From Xanthobacteraceae bacterium (GTDB taxonomy: Bacteria; Pseudomonadota; Alphaproteobacteria; Rhizobiales; Xanthobacteraceae), in the NCBI GenBank assembly GCA_025929595.1, contig JAICQA010000050.1, positions 1 through 11,915 of the forward strand: DNA of 11,915 nucleotides, in the 5' to 3' direction. Position 1 is the stretch's first letter. The number at the start of each line of letters is the position of its first letter. Positions 1 to 8,275 of this stretch are shown here, in pieces. The position numbers and the translations under genes are program-made. The notes beneath the pieces are model-generated. The model was not told where the DNA came from. It saw nothing but the letters and a program-made list of their open reading frames with translations, and searched no databases.

Positions 1-350
1 AACCGGACAGCCCCGACGTGCTGAACAGCCGCTGCTGGGGCCGGACGCTCGCCGGGCAGATGCAGGCCGCCATTGCCGATTGTAACGAGGCGCTGCGGCT
101 GCGGCCCGACGATCCGAACACGCTCGATAGCCGCGGCTTTGCCTATCTGAAAATGGGCGAGACGGACCGCGCCATCGCCGACTATTCGGCGGCGCTCAAG
201 CTCAATCCCAAATTGGCCGGTGCGCTGTATGGCCGGGGGATCGCGAAGCTCCGCAAGGGAGACAAGAAAGGCGGTGAGGCCGATATCGCCGCCGCCAAGG
301 CCATGCGGCCCGAAATCGACGCGATCTTCGCCCGCTACGGCATACGCTGA
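1..350 (+). CDS. TPR-repeat protein, C-terminal part (5' end outside window)
   Basis: The reading frame is open from position 3, and 115 residues are visible before the TGA at 348-350, so the gene begins upstream of the window. The visible part contains tetratricopeptide repeats, which are helical hairpins that usually mediate protein-protein contacts. Typical TPR signatures are seen in 'AIADCNEALRLRPDD', 'AIADYSAALKLNP' and 'ALYGRGIAKLRKGD'. The protein ends in 'ARYGIR'. It is clearly a paralogue of the next gene: by eye about 55% of residues match over the last 113, including 'LNSRCW', 'TLDSRGF', 'DRAIADY' and 'ALYGRG'. The two genes therefore look like a tandem duplication. No enzymatic domain is visible in this part. 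The partner and function are unknown. A GTG at 18 is an internal codon and probably not the real start. Confidence 0.85.
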   Translation, partial: PDSPDVLNSRCWGRTLAGQMQAAIADCNEALRLRPDDPNTLDSRGFAYLKMGETDRAIADYSAALKLNPKLAGALYGRGIAKLRKGDKKGGEADIAAAKAMRPEIDAIFARYGIR

Positions 351-367
351 CCGGCGCGTCGAGGGCG

Positions 368-401
368 GGAATCCTTTATAAGGCAGCCAGCCGGAATCCT
401 T
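368..401 (+). repeat. 9-bp direct repeat upstream of TPR gene
   Basis: GGAATCCTT occurs at 368-376 and again at 393-401, giving a 25-base periodicity in the gap between the two TPR genes. Between the copies lies an AT-rich element (CCTTTATAAGG, partly self-complementary) which could be a -10-like region. No good -35 hexamer is seen. The meaning is unclear, and it may be a chance repeat. Confidence 0.35.
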
Positions 402-418
402 CCGTACGGGTCCGCCTC

Positions 419-1852
419 TTGCTGAACGAGCTCCAGCAGCACCTCGCCGAGAAGACCGCCGGACTGGACGCGGACGCCCGCCGAGCTGTCTACGCCCGCG
501 CGCGCGAGGCGTTGCAGAACGAAGTACGTGCCTCGGCGCCCTTCATGCCCGTACAGACCGTCGTCGCGCGCCGCCGCGAGCTGGAGAACGCCATCATGGC
601 GGTGGAGCGCGAAGCGGCGAAGGCAGATCCGCCCCGTGGCGTGACGCCGCCGCCGGCGCCCAAGGCCGAAACGCCGTTGCCCGTGAGCGTTGAGCCGCCC
701 GCTTCGATTTCCGAGTCCGAGCCGGCTCCTGACGCGAAAGCCGAGGACGCCGAGCCGGTGGCGTTGCATGTCGACGATCACGTCGAACAGGCGCCGCAGC
801 ATTCTCACAGGGAAGTGGTCGCGCCCGCGCAAGCCGTGCCGCCGCCGTCGGAACCTGCCGCACGGGACATATCCATTGAGTCGTACGAGTTGCTCGCCAG
901 GACGCTCGACGACATGGAGAAGCAGGATCGGCGCCGCGAAGCGGAGCGCCATGTACGGCAGCATGAATTCCACGAAGAGGAAGCGGCGCCGCCGCCTTCG
1001 TCTCGCCGGCCGCTGCTTCTCTATGCCGGGGTGCTCGCGCTAGTCCTGTGCGCACTGGCGTTGACCGCCCTGCTGGTCGGCTTCGGCGTCGATCGGATGC
1101 AGGACGGCGCACCGGCGCAGGCCGCGCGCCCGCCCGCGCCCGCCGTGTTGCGGGCGCCGCTGACACCCGAGTCACAGCTCATCAAGGGCGCGGGCTTTCA
1201 GGATGCGGCGAAAGAAGCGCTCACGCATGCCAATGCGTTGCTCGCGCGCCGCGACTTTCCGCGCGCGATTTCCGCTTTCGACGACGCGATCCGGCTCGAT
1301 CCGCAAAATGCATCGGCACTCGCGGGCCGGGCCTTCGCGCATTGGAGTGTCGGCAACATTGACTCCGCGATCCGCGACTATGGCGCGGCGATCGACCGCG
1401 ATCCGGCAAACGCCGCCACCCGGCTGAACCGTGCGATCGCGTATAACCGTAATGGCGAGTACCGTCTTGCCGCGGACGATCTCGATCGTGCGCTCGCAGT
1501 CGAGCCCACGAACGCCGACGCGCTCAACAGCCGCTGCTGGGCGCGGGCCGTGCTGGCTTACCTTGAGGAAGCGCTGGCCGACTGCAACAAGGCGCTCACC
1601 TTGCGCCCGGGCGACGTCGACACGCTCGATAGCCGCGGCTTCGTCCTGCTGCGGCTTGGCCGTCTCGACCGCGCCATTGCCGATTACGACGCGGCGTTGA
1701 AGCAGCAACCGAGAATGGTCAGCGCGCTCTACGGCCGCGGCTTGGCTAAAATCGGCCGCGGGGACCGGGCCGGCGGGCAGGAAGACGTGACAGCCGCCCG
1801 GGCGATCGACCCCGACATTGCCATGGCTTTCTCGCGCTACGGTGTCCGCTGA
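419..1852 (+). CDS. Membrane-anchored TPR-repeat protein
   Basis: This 477-residue protein has three parts. The N-terminal helical segment (about residues 1-68, 'ARRAVYARAREAL') resembles the short N-terminal module found in many alphaproteobacterial TPR proteins. A Pro/Ala/Glu-rich low-complexity linker follows (about 70-195). One transmembrane helix lies at about 198-222, and after a second Pro/Ala-rich stretch a TPR block runs from about 263 to 470. The TPR block has at least five recognisable 34-residue units, for example at 263-296, 297-330, 331-364 and 400-433. The expected topology is a cytoplasmic N-terminus with TPRs in the periplasm, probably as a scaffold; this is inferred. The start is uncertain. 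The frame is open upstream to the preceding gene, but no ATG or GTG is available, so the TTG at 419 is chosen, with a weak purine stretch ahead of it. The protein is a paralogue of the partial gene before it. It is followed by mrcA, but a 194-base gap argues against a tight operon. Confidence 0.8.
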   Translation: MLNELQQHLAEKTAGLDADARRAVYARAREALQNEVRASAPFMPVQTVVARRRELENAIMAVEREAAKADPPRGVTPPPAPKAETPLPVSVEPPASISESEPAPDAKAEDAEPVALHVDDHVEQAPQHSHREVVAPAQAVPPPSEPAARDISIESYELLARTLDDMEKQDRRREAERHVRQHEFHEEEAAPPPSSRRPLLLYAGVLALVLCALALTALLVGFGVDRMQDGAPAQAARPPAPAVLRAPLTPESQLIKGAGFQDAAKEALTHANALLARRDFPRAISAFDDAIRLDPQNASALAGRAFAHWSVGNIDSAIRDYGAAIDRDPANAATRLNRAIAYNRNGEYRLAADDLDRALAVEPTNADALNSRCWARAVLAYLEEALADCNKALTLRPGDVDTLDSRGFVLLRLGRLDRAIADYDAALKQQPRMVSALYGRGLAKIGRGDRAGGQEDVTAARAIDPDIAMAFSRYGVR

Positions 1853-2046
1853 GACCGCCGAATTAACCGCCCGCCCACAGAGTTCCCCTAGAAGTGACCT
1901 CGGGAAGTGTCTCCGCGGGGGCGAAGCGGCCCGCCACTGGCCCTATTCTGGCCATAGCGGGCGCCGATTGGTCGAACCCAAAGGGGCATTCAGGTATTAA
2001 GTAGAGATTCCGTGCCGGGGCGCGGAATCGCGGGGCATTCGCGGAC
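1853..2046 (+). promoter_or_regulatory. mrcA leader: weak promoter candidate, direct repeat and hairpin
   Basis: This 194-base gap holds no credible gene. A weak sigma70-like pair is TCGAAC (1972-1977) and TATTAA (1995-2000) with 17 bases between them; they match the consensus at 3/6 and 4/6 positions. Downstream is a perfect 7-bp inverted repeat, GATTCCG (2006-2012) and CGGAATC (2023-2029), with a 10-base GC-rich loop. It is flanked by two exact copies of GGGGCATTC (1983-1991 and 2032-2040), the second lying six bases before the mrcA start codon. A shorter inverted repeat, TGGCC / GGCCA, lies near 1938-1955. If the promoter is right, the hairpin falls in the 5' untranslated leader. Its function is unknown. 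Confidence 0.35.
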
Positions 2047-4548
2047 ATGCGCTTACTGGTCAGATTTCTCGGCTTTCTCTTCGCAGCGGGAGCCATCCTG
2101 TTTGTTGTGGGCGCTGTCGCGGCCACCAGCCTGATCTGGCATTACTCGAAGGACCTGCCCGACTACTCGCAGCTCCAGGACTACGAACCGCCGGTCATGA
2201 CGCGCGTCCACGCCTCGGACGGCTCGCTGGTCGCCGAATACGCCCGCGAGCGGCGTCTCTATCTGCCGATCCAGGCCGTGCCGAAGTCGGTGATCGAAGC
2301 GTTCCTCTCGGCGGAAGACAAGAATTTCTACAGCCATGGCGGCATCGACCTGACCAGCATCGCGCGCGCCGCGATTTCCAATATTGAACAGATGGGCACC
2401 GGCCGCCGTCCGCAGGGCGCCTCTACGATCACGCAACAGGTTGCGAAGAACTTCCTCGTCGGCAGCGAAACGACCTACACGCGCAAGATCAAGGAGGCGC
2501 TGCTCGCGCTCCGCATCGAGCGCGCCTATTCGAAGGACAAGATTCTCGAGCTTTACCTCAACGAGATTTATCTTGGCCTCGGCGCCTACGGCATCGCCGC
2601 CGCGTCGCTCATCTATTTCGACAAGTCGGTGCACGAACTGACCGTGCCAGAGATGGCCTATCTCGCGGCACTCCCCAAAGCGCCGACGAGCCTGCATCCG
2701 TTCCGTGCCCACGACCGCGCCGTTGAGCGGCGCAACTGGGTGATCGATCGCATGGCCGAGAACGGCTACATCACCTCCGAGGATGCGGCGAAGGCAAAGG
2801 CAACGCCGCTGCGGGTGACCCCGCGTCCGACGGGCGCGCACGTTTTCGCCGCGGAATATTTCGCTGAAGAAGTGCGGCGCGAGATTCACGACCGCTATGG
2901 CGAGAAGAAACTCTATGAGGGCGGATTGTCCGTCCGGACAACGCTCAATCCCGAACTGCAGGAAATCGCCAAGAAGGCGCTGACCGATGGCCTCGTTCGC
3001 TACGACGAAGCCCACGGCTGGCGCGGACCGGTGGCGCAGATCGAGGTCAACGGTGACTGGGGCGTGAAGCTGGCCGACGTGCGCGCGCTCTCCGACATCA
3101 AGTGGCGGCTCGCCGTGGTGCTGGAGTCCGACGACAAGACGGCGAAGATCGGCTTGCAGCCCGGCCGCGAAGTTTCGGGTCAACTGTCGAAGGAGCGCGA
3201 GACCGGCACCATTACCTTCGACGGCATGAAGTGGGCCAAATGGGCGACCGGCTCCGAGAAGGGCAAGGCGATCAAGAGCGTCCGCCAAGTGCTGCATGCG
3301 GGCGACGTGGTCTATGTCGATCCCTATGTCGATGCCAAGACGGGCCCGAAGGAAGGCCAATGGCGGCTGCGGCAGGTACCCGAGATCAGCGGCGCGTTCG
3401 CGGCGATGGATCCGTGGACGGGTCGCGTGCTCGCGCTCGTCGGCGGCTTCTCCTTCGACGACAGCCAGTTCAACCGCGCAACGCAGGCGCTGCGCCAGCC
3501 GGGCTCTTCGTTCAAGCCGTTCGTCTATGCCTCCGCGCTCGACAACGGATACACGCCGTCATCCGTGGTGATGGACGCGCCGGTCGAAATCGATCAGGGC
3601 GCGGGGCAGGGCATCTGGCGCCCGGAAAACTATTCGCGTCAGTTCTATGGTCCGCAGACCTTGCGCTTCGGTCTCGAGCAGTCGCGCAACGTCATGACCG
3701 TGCGGCTCGCGCAGGACGTCGGCATGCCGCTGATCGTCGAATACGCGAAGCGTTTCGGCGTCTATGATGACCTGCCGCCTTATCTTTCCTACGCGCTGGG
3801 CGCCGGCGAGACGACGCTCGTGCGCATGCTGGCCGGCTATTCCATGTTCGACAACGGCGGCCGCAAGGTGAAGCCGACGCTGATCGACCGCATTCAGGAC
3901 CGCTATGGCCGGACGATCTATCGCCACGACGAGCGCGAGTGCCAGGGCTGCGACGCGCCGAAATGGACCGGGCAAGCCGAGCCCGAGTTGGTCGATCGCC
4001 GCGAGATCGTCATCGACCCGATGACCGCTTACCAGATCACCTCGATGATGGAGGGCGTCGTGCAACGCGGCACCGGCACCCGCATCCGCGACGTCGGCCG
4101 CCCCGTCGCCGGCAAGACCGGCACGACGAACGACGAAAAGGACGTCTGGTTCCTGGCCTTCACGCCCGACATCGTCGTTGGCGCCTATCTCGGCTTTGAC
4201 CGTCCGCGCTCGCTCGGACGCGGAGCGACCGGCGGCCAGCTTGCCGCGCCGATCGTCGGGCAGTTCCTCAAGGAGGCGCTCGAAGGCAAGCCCGCGCAGC
4301 CCTTCCGCGTGCCGCCCGGCATCAAGCTCATCCGCATCAACGCCAAGACCGGCACGCGCGCCCAGCCCGGCGACGAACGCGTGATCCTCGAAGCCTTCAA
4401 GCCCGGCACGCAGCCGTCCGACGGTTATTCGATGATCGGCTTGCAGGACGAGCAGGGACAACAACCCTACGGCGGAAATCCTTATGGCGGCGGCGTTTCA
4501 CCGGAAGCCAACCGCGCCATCATCCGCGGCCCCGGCGGCCTGTGGTGA
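2047..4548 (+). CDS. mrcA: Penicillin-binding protein 1A (bifunctional transglycosylase/transpeptidase)
   Basis: This 833-residue class A penicillin-binding protein polymerises lipid II into glycan strands and cross-links the peptide stems in the periplasm. One N-terminal transmembrane helix lies at about residues 6-28. The GT51 glycosyltransferase domain (about 55-230) shows 'EDKNFYSHGG' with catalytic E90, 'QGASTITQQ' (123-131), 'RKIKE' (146-150, second acidic residue E150) and 'ILELYLNEIYLG' (166-177). An OB-like linker domain spans about 326-430. The transpeptidase domain shows SxxK as S487-S-F-K490, SxN as S546-R-N548, and KTGTT at 690-694, so all catalytic motifs are intact. A CxxC pair (C632, C635) sits in the transpeptidase region; from memory, rhizobial relatives share it. 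The C-terminal tail is rich in Gly, Pro and Tyr and looks disordered. The length is normal for the family. Start: ATG at 2047, directly before the membrane helix; the Shine-Dalgarno sequence is weak. ponA is an alternative name. Confidence 0.97.
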   Translation: MRLLVRFLGFLFAAGAILFVVGAVAATSLIWHYSKDLPDYSQLQDYEPPVMTRVHASDGSLVAEYARERRLYLPIQAVPKSVIEAFLSAEDKNFYSHGGIDLTSIARAAISNIEQMGTGRRPQGASTITQQVAKNFLVGSETTYTRKIKEALLALRIERAYSKDKILELYLNEIYLGLGAYGIAAASLIYFDKSVHELTVPEMAYLAALPKAPTSLHPFRAHDRAVERRNWVIDRMAENGYITSEDAAKAKATPLRVTPRPTGAHVFAAEYFAEEVRREIHDRYGEKKLYEGGLSVRTTLNPELQEIAKKALTDGLVRYDEAHGWRGPVAQIEVNGDWGVKLADVRALSDIKWRLAVVLESDDKTAKIGLQPGREVSGQLSKERETGTITFDGMKWAKWATGSEKGKAIKSVRQVLHAGDVVYVDPYVDAKTGPKEGQWRLRQVPEISGAFAAMDPWTGRVLALVGGFSFDDSQFNRATQALRQPGSSFKPFVYASALDNGYTPSSVVMDAPVEIDQGAGQGIWRPENYSRQFYGPQTLRFGLEQSRNVMTVRLAQDVGMPLIVEYAKRFGVYDDLPPYLSYALGAGETTLVRMLAGYSMFDNGGRKVKPTLIDRIQDRYGRTIYRHDERECQGCDAPKWTGQAEPELVDRREIVIDPMTAYQITSMMEGVVQRGTGTRIRDVGRPVAGKTGTTNDEKDVWFLAFTPDIVVGAYLGFDRPRSLGRGATGGQLAAPIVGQFLKEALEGKPAQPFRVPPGIKLIRINAKTGTRAQPGDERVILEAFKPGTQPSDGYSMIGLQDEQGQQPYGGNPYGGGVSPEANRAIIRGPGGLW

Positions 4549-4566
4549 AACGGGCGTGTGCGCCGC

Positions 4567-4595
4567 TTGCCGCGCGCTGACCCTCTCCTTATAGA
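4567..4595 (+). promoter_or_regulatory. Candidate sigma70 promoter of prfB
   Basis: TTGCCG at 4567-4572 and TATAGA at 4590-4595 are separated by exactly 17 bases, and each matches the consensus at four of six positions. Transcription would start near 4602, leaving a short leader of about 20 bases that contains GGAG (4607-4610), ten bases before the prfB ATG. This is a visual match only. It lies in the 72-base gap between mrcA and prfB, which otherwise shows no terminator. Confidence 0.45.
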
Positions 4596-4620
4596 AGGCG
4601 CGCTGCGGAGAATCGAAGCA

Positions 4621-5752
<1,132 letters not shown>

Positions 5753-5764
5753 GGAGACTCGACC

Positions 5765-5965
5765 ATGAACAAGCTTTGCATTCTCACGGCTGCCGTCTTG
5801 GCGGTGACCGTCGCCGCAGCGTCCGCACAGACGAGTTACATGAAAGCCGCGCCGTCCGAGCCGCCGCCCGCGGCCAAGAGCGCGCCGGCGAAGAGCACGA
5901 AAAAGGCGCCGACGATTTCGACGAAGTGCCAATCGCCCGGCTCGAACAAACCCGCTTCTTGCTGA
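5765..5965 (+). CDS. Small exported protein of unknown function
   Basis: This 66-residue protein has a clear signal peptide: Lys near the N-terminus, a hydrophobic core (about residues 5-18) and a cleavage site predicted after 'AAASA' (A21|Q22). The mature chain of about 45 residues is rich in Ala, Pro, Lys and Ser and looks disordered and basic. Two cysteines, C55 and C66 (the last residue), bracket 'CQSPGSNKPASC' and could form a disulfide loop in the periplasm; this is inferred. A GGGAGA sequence at 5753-5758 gives a good ribosome binding site, which supports the ATG at 5765. The gene lies 12 bases after the prfB stop, so it is probably transcribed with prfB. I do not recognise the family. 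Confidence 0.75.
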   Translation: MNKLCILTAAVLAVTVAAASAQTSYMKAAPSEPPPAAKSAPAKSTKKAPTISTKCQSPGSNKPASC

Positions 5966-6005
5966 CGGCTGTACGCGCCGGAACAACATTGGCCGCCCGC
6001 CGGTT

Positions 6006-6026
6006 TCCTCCGATGGATTTGGAGGA
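6006..6026 (+). promoter_or_regulatory. Hairpin masking the Shine-Dalgarno of the DJ-1-like gene
   Basis: The sequence TCCTCCGA (6006-6013) can pair with TTGGAGGA (6019-6026) around a five-base loop. The result is an 8-bp stem with one G-U pair. The right arm contains the whole Shine-Dalgarno GGAGG (6021-6025) of the next gene. The pairing would hide the ribosome binding site and reduce initiation unless opened by temperature, a ligand, a trans-acting RNA or upstream translation. The structure is read by eye, with no folding energy calculated. Confidence 0.45.
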
Positions 6027-6031
6027 TGGCG

Positions 6032-7207
6032 ATGAAGCGGATCGTGTTGTGGGGCGCACTCGGAGCAGTCGCGCTGTTTCTGGCGGGTGGCGTGGCGTGG
6101 CTCTTGTCATTGCCGCCGGCCACGGCCTCTGATGGCGCGCCGCCGATTGCTGACGAAGAGAAAGCCGCGACGCTCGCGTCGTTGAAGCCGCCGAAGCGTC
6201 AGCGGCCGTTGATCGCGATCGTCGGCCTCAACGACGCGACCGAGACGACCGATTACCTCATGCCCTACGGCATCCTCCGGCGCGCGGACGTGGCCGATGT
6301 GGTCGCGCTCGCGACCGGCGCCGGACCGGTGACGCTTTATCCGGCGCTCAAGGTCGCGCCGGACATGACCATCGCCGATTTCGACGCGAGACACGCGGAC
6401 GGGGCCGACTATGTGATCGTTCCTGCGATGAGCCGCGATGATGACGCGGCCGCCCTGCAATGGATCAGGAGCCAGGCGGCGAAGGGCGCGATCGTGATCG
6501 GAGTCTGCGCGGGCGCAAAGGTCGTGGCCGCGGCGGGATTGCTCGAAAACAAGCGTGCCACTACGCACTGGTACTATCTCGACGAATTGCGGGAGGAGAA
6601 CCCGTCGATCAAATATGTCGCCGACCGGCGGATGGTCGTGGACGGCGCTGTGGTGACGACGACGGGCATTACCGCGTCGATGCCCATGATGCTGACGCTG
6701 ATCGAGGCCATCGCGGGACGAGAGAAAGCCGAAGCGGTGGCGTCCGATCTTGGGCTCGCGAACTGGGACGCGCGCCATGACAGCGGGGCATTTCAATTCA
6801 CTCGGCCGTTTGCGCTGACCGCCATCGGCAATACGGCCGCGGTCTGGAACTGGGAGCAACTCGGAATCGAGATCGCGCCGGGCGTGGACGAGGTTGCCCT
6901 GGCTTTGGTCGCGGACGCGTGGTCGCGCACCTATCGTTCAAAGGCGCTCACCTTCGCCGCTTCGGCCGCGCCTTTGCAGTCCCGCAATGGCCTTCGCATT
7001 ATCCCCGACCGTATTAAAACGAGCTGGCCCGCCGAGGATCGGGTGTCCTCCGGCGACCGGCGGCCGGCAAAGGCGCTCGACCGAACCCTGCAAGAGATTT
7101 CGGACAGGTATGGAGCGCCCACAGCGGATTTCGTCGCGATGCAGCTTGAATACCCGAAGGACGGCGCCGGCCGGCCCAGCACTCGGCTTGGCTCCGCGCA
7201 GCGATAG
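6032..7207 (+). CDS. Membrane-anchored DJ-1/PfpI-like (GATase1-type) protein
   Basis: The protein has 391 residues from ATG 6032. An N-terminal transmembrane helix (about residues 4-26) is followed by a short linker. A DJ-1/PfpI domain at about 58-235 shows the nucleophile elbow 'GVCAGAKV' with C159 and the downstream 'TTHW' (H179), both characteristic of the superfamily. The domain resembles the N-terminal part of GlxA/AraC-type regulators, but no helix-turn-helix is present, and the membrane anchor suggests that the domain is periplasmic. Residues about 282-332 look like a second, incomplete copy of the beta-alpha-beta start of the same fold, without a cysteine. Substrate and reaction are unknown. 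The start at 6032 is preferred over ATG 6026 because GGAGG (6021-6025) ends directly against 6026 but lies six bases before 6032. The stop lies two bases from the end of the convergent ugpC. Confidence 0.85.
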   Translation: MKRIVLWGALGAVALFLAGGVAWLLSLPPATASDGAPPIADEEKAATLASLKPPKRQRPLIAIVGLNDATETTDYLMPYGILRRADVADVVALATGAGPVTLYPALKVAPDMTIADFDARHADGADYVIVPAMSRDDDAAALQWIRSQAAKGAIVIGVCAGAKVVAAAGLLENKRATTHWYYLDELREENPSIKYVADRRMVVDGAVVTTTGITASMPMMLTLIEAIAGREKAEAVASDLGLANWDARHDSGAFQFTRPFALTAIGNTAAVWNWEQLGIEIAPGVDEVALALVADAWSRTYRSKALTFAASAAPLQSRNGLRIIPDRIKTSWPAEDRVSSGDRRPAKALDRTLQEISDRYGAPTADFVAMQLEYPKDGAGRPSTRLGSAQR

Positions 7208-7209
7208 CG

Positions 7210-8274
7210 TCAGCCGTCGAGCCGCCTGCTGCCGTCCGCCGTGAAGCGGTGCAGTTTCTCGCGCCGCGCGACGGCGGTGACGCGCGCGCCCGTAGCCGGC
7301 GCATCCTGCCCCGGCAGGCGCACGATGATGTCGGCGCCGTCCAGAACGTTGCCGTAGACGAATGTCTCCGGGCCAACCCGCTCGACGGCTGCGACGGTGA
7401 GGTCGAGCTTGAAGCCGCCGTTCGGCTGCGAGCCGTCGAGCGACAGCGCCAGGTCCTCAGGACGGACTCCCAGGATCGCACCCCCCGCCGGAATGCCGAT
7501 CGCGGCACCTTCGATCATTGCCGCGGCCTGCGCCGCGTCCACCTTCATCAGGTTCATCGGCGGCGCACCGATAAACGACGCGACGAAAGCCGACGCGGGC
7601 TTCTCATAAACTTCGAGCGGCAAGCCGATCTGCTCGACATTCCCCGCGTTCATCACCACCAGCATGTCGGCAAGCGTCATCGCCTCAAGCTGGTCGTGCG
7701 TGACGTAGATGGACGTCGTACCGAGCGAGCGTTGCAGCTTCTTGATCTCGACGCGCATCGACACGCGCAGCTTGGCATCGAGGTTGGAGAGCGGCTCGTC
7801 GAACAGGAAGGCCTTGGGCTTGCGCACGATGGCGCGGCCCATGGCAACGCGCTGGCGCTGGCCGCCCGACAGCTCGCGCGGGCGTCGCTGCAACAATTGC
7901 TCGATCTCCAGGATGCGCGCCGCCTCGCGCACGCGCTGGTCAATCTCGTCCTTGGGGGTGCGCCGGTTACGCAGGCCGTAGGCGAGGTTGTTGTAGACGT
8001 TCATGTGCGGGTAGAGCGCGTAATTCTGGAACACCATCGCGATGTCGCGCTCCGACGGCTCGATCTCGTTCACGACCTGCCCGCCGATGGTGATGATGCC
8101 GGCCGTGACGGTCTCGAGCCCGGCGATCATGCGCAGCAGCGTCGATTTTCCGCAGCCCGACGGGCCGACGAGCACGCAGAAATGCCCGTCCGGCACGTCG
8201 AAGGTGACGCCTTTCACGGCCTCAACATTGCCCGCGTAAACCTTGCGTACCGCGTCGAGCCTGACCTCAGCCAT
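7210..8274 (-). CDS. ugpC: sn-glycerol-3-phosphate ABC transporter, ATP-binding protein
   Basis: This is the 354-residue ATPase of the Ugp importer, which acts as a dimer on the cytoplasmic face of UgpA/UgpE. It shows Walker A GPSGCGKST (37-45), Q-loop Q83, signature LSGGQ (135-139), Walker B FLFDE with catalytic E160, D-loop 'SNLD' (163-166) and H-loop H193. The C-terminal third (about 235-350, 'GVRPEDLAL') is the TOBE/MalK-type regulatory domain. ATPases of this MalK-like group can serve several sugar importers, so the ugpC name rests mainly on the operon. The start at 8274 is one base after the ugpE stop, with GGAG (complement of 8282-8285) as the ribosome binding site inside the end of ugpE, so translation is probably coupled. 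It is the last gene of the operon; no ugpQ phosphodiesterase follows. Confidence 0.95.
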   Translation of the reverse strand: MAEVRLDAVRKVYAGNVEAVKGVTFDVPDGHFCVLVGPSGCGKSTLLRMIAGLETVTAGIITIGGQVVNEIEPSERDIAMVFQNYALYPHMNVYNNLAYGLRNRRTPKDEIDQRVREAARILEIEQLLQRRPRELSGGQRQRVAMGRAIVRKPKAFLFDEPLSNLDAKLRVSMRVEIKKLQRSLGTTSIYVTHDQLEAMTLADMLVVMNAGNVEQIGLPLEVYEKPASAFVASFIGAPPMNLMKVDAAQAAAMIEGAAIGIPAGGAILGVRPEDLALSLDGSQPNGGFKLDLTVAAVERVGPETFVYGNVLDGADIIVRLPGQDAPATGARVTAVARREKLHRFTADGSRRLDG

Positions 8275-8275
8275 T

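Noticed and set aside
2053..3360. A 435-codon open frame on the minus strand inside mrcA
   Set aside because: mrcA has every catalytic motif in the + frame. The antisense protein is Arg-rich low-complexity sequence typical of reverse frames in GC-rich genomes.
3940..3951. CxxC pair in the transpeptidase region of PBP1A as a possible metal or redox site
   Set aside because: The same motif is, as far as I recall, common in rhizobial PBP1A proteins. Nothing else nearby suggests a metal site, so it is only noted in the gene entry.
5776..6132. A 118-codon + frame bridging the small exported gene and the DJ-1-like gene
   Set aside because: It overlaps two better-supported genes in other frames and lacks its own ribosome binding site and any recognisable pattern.
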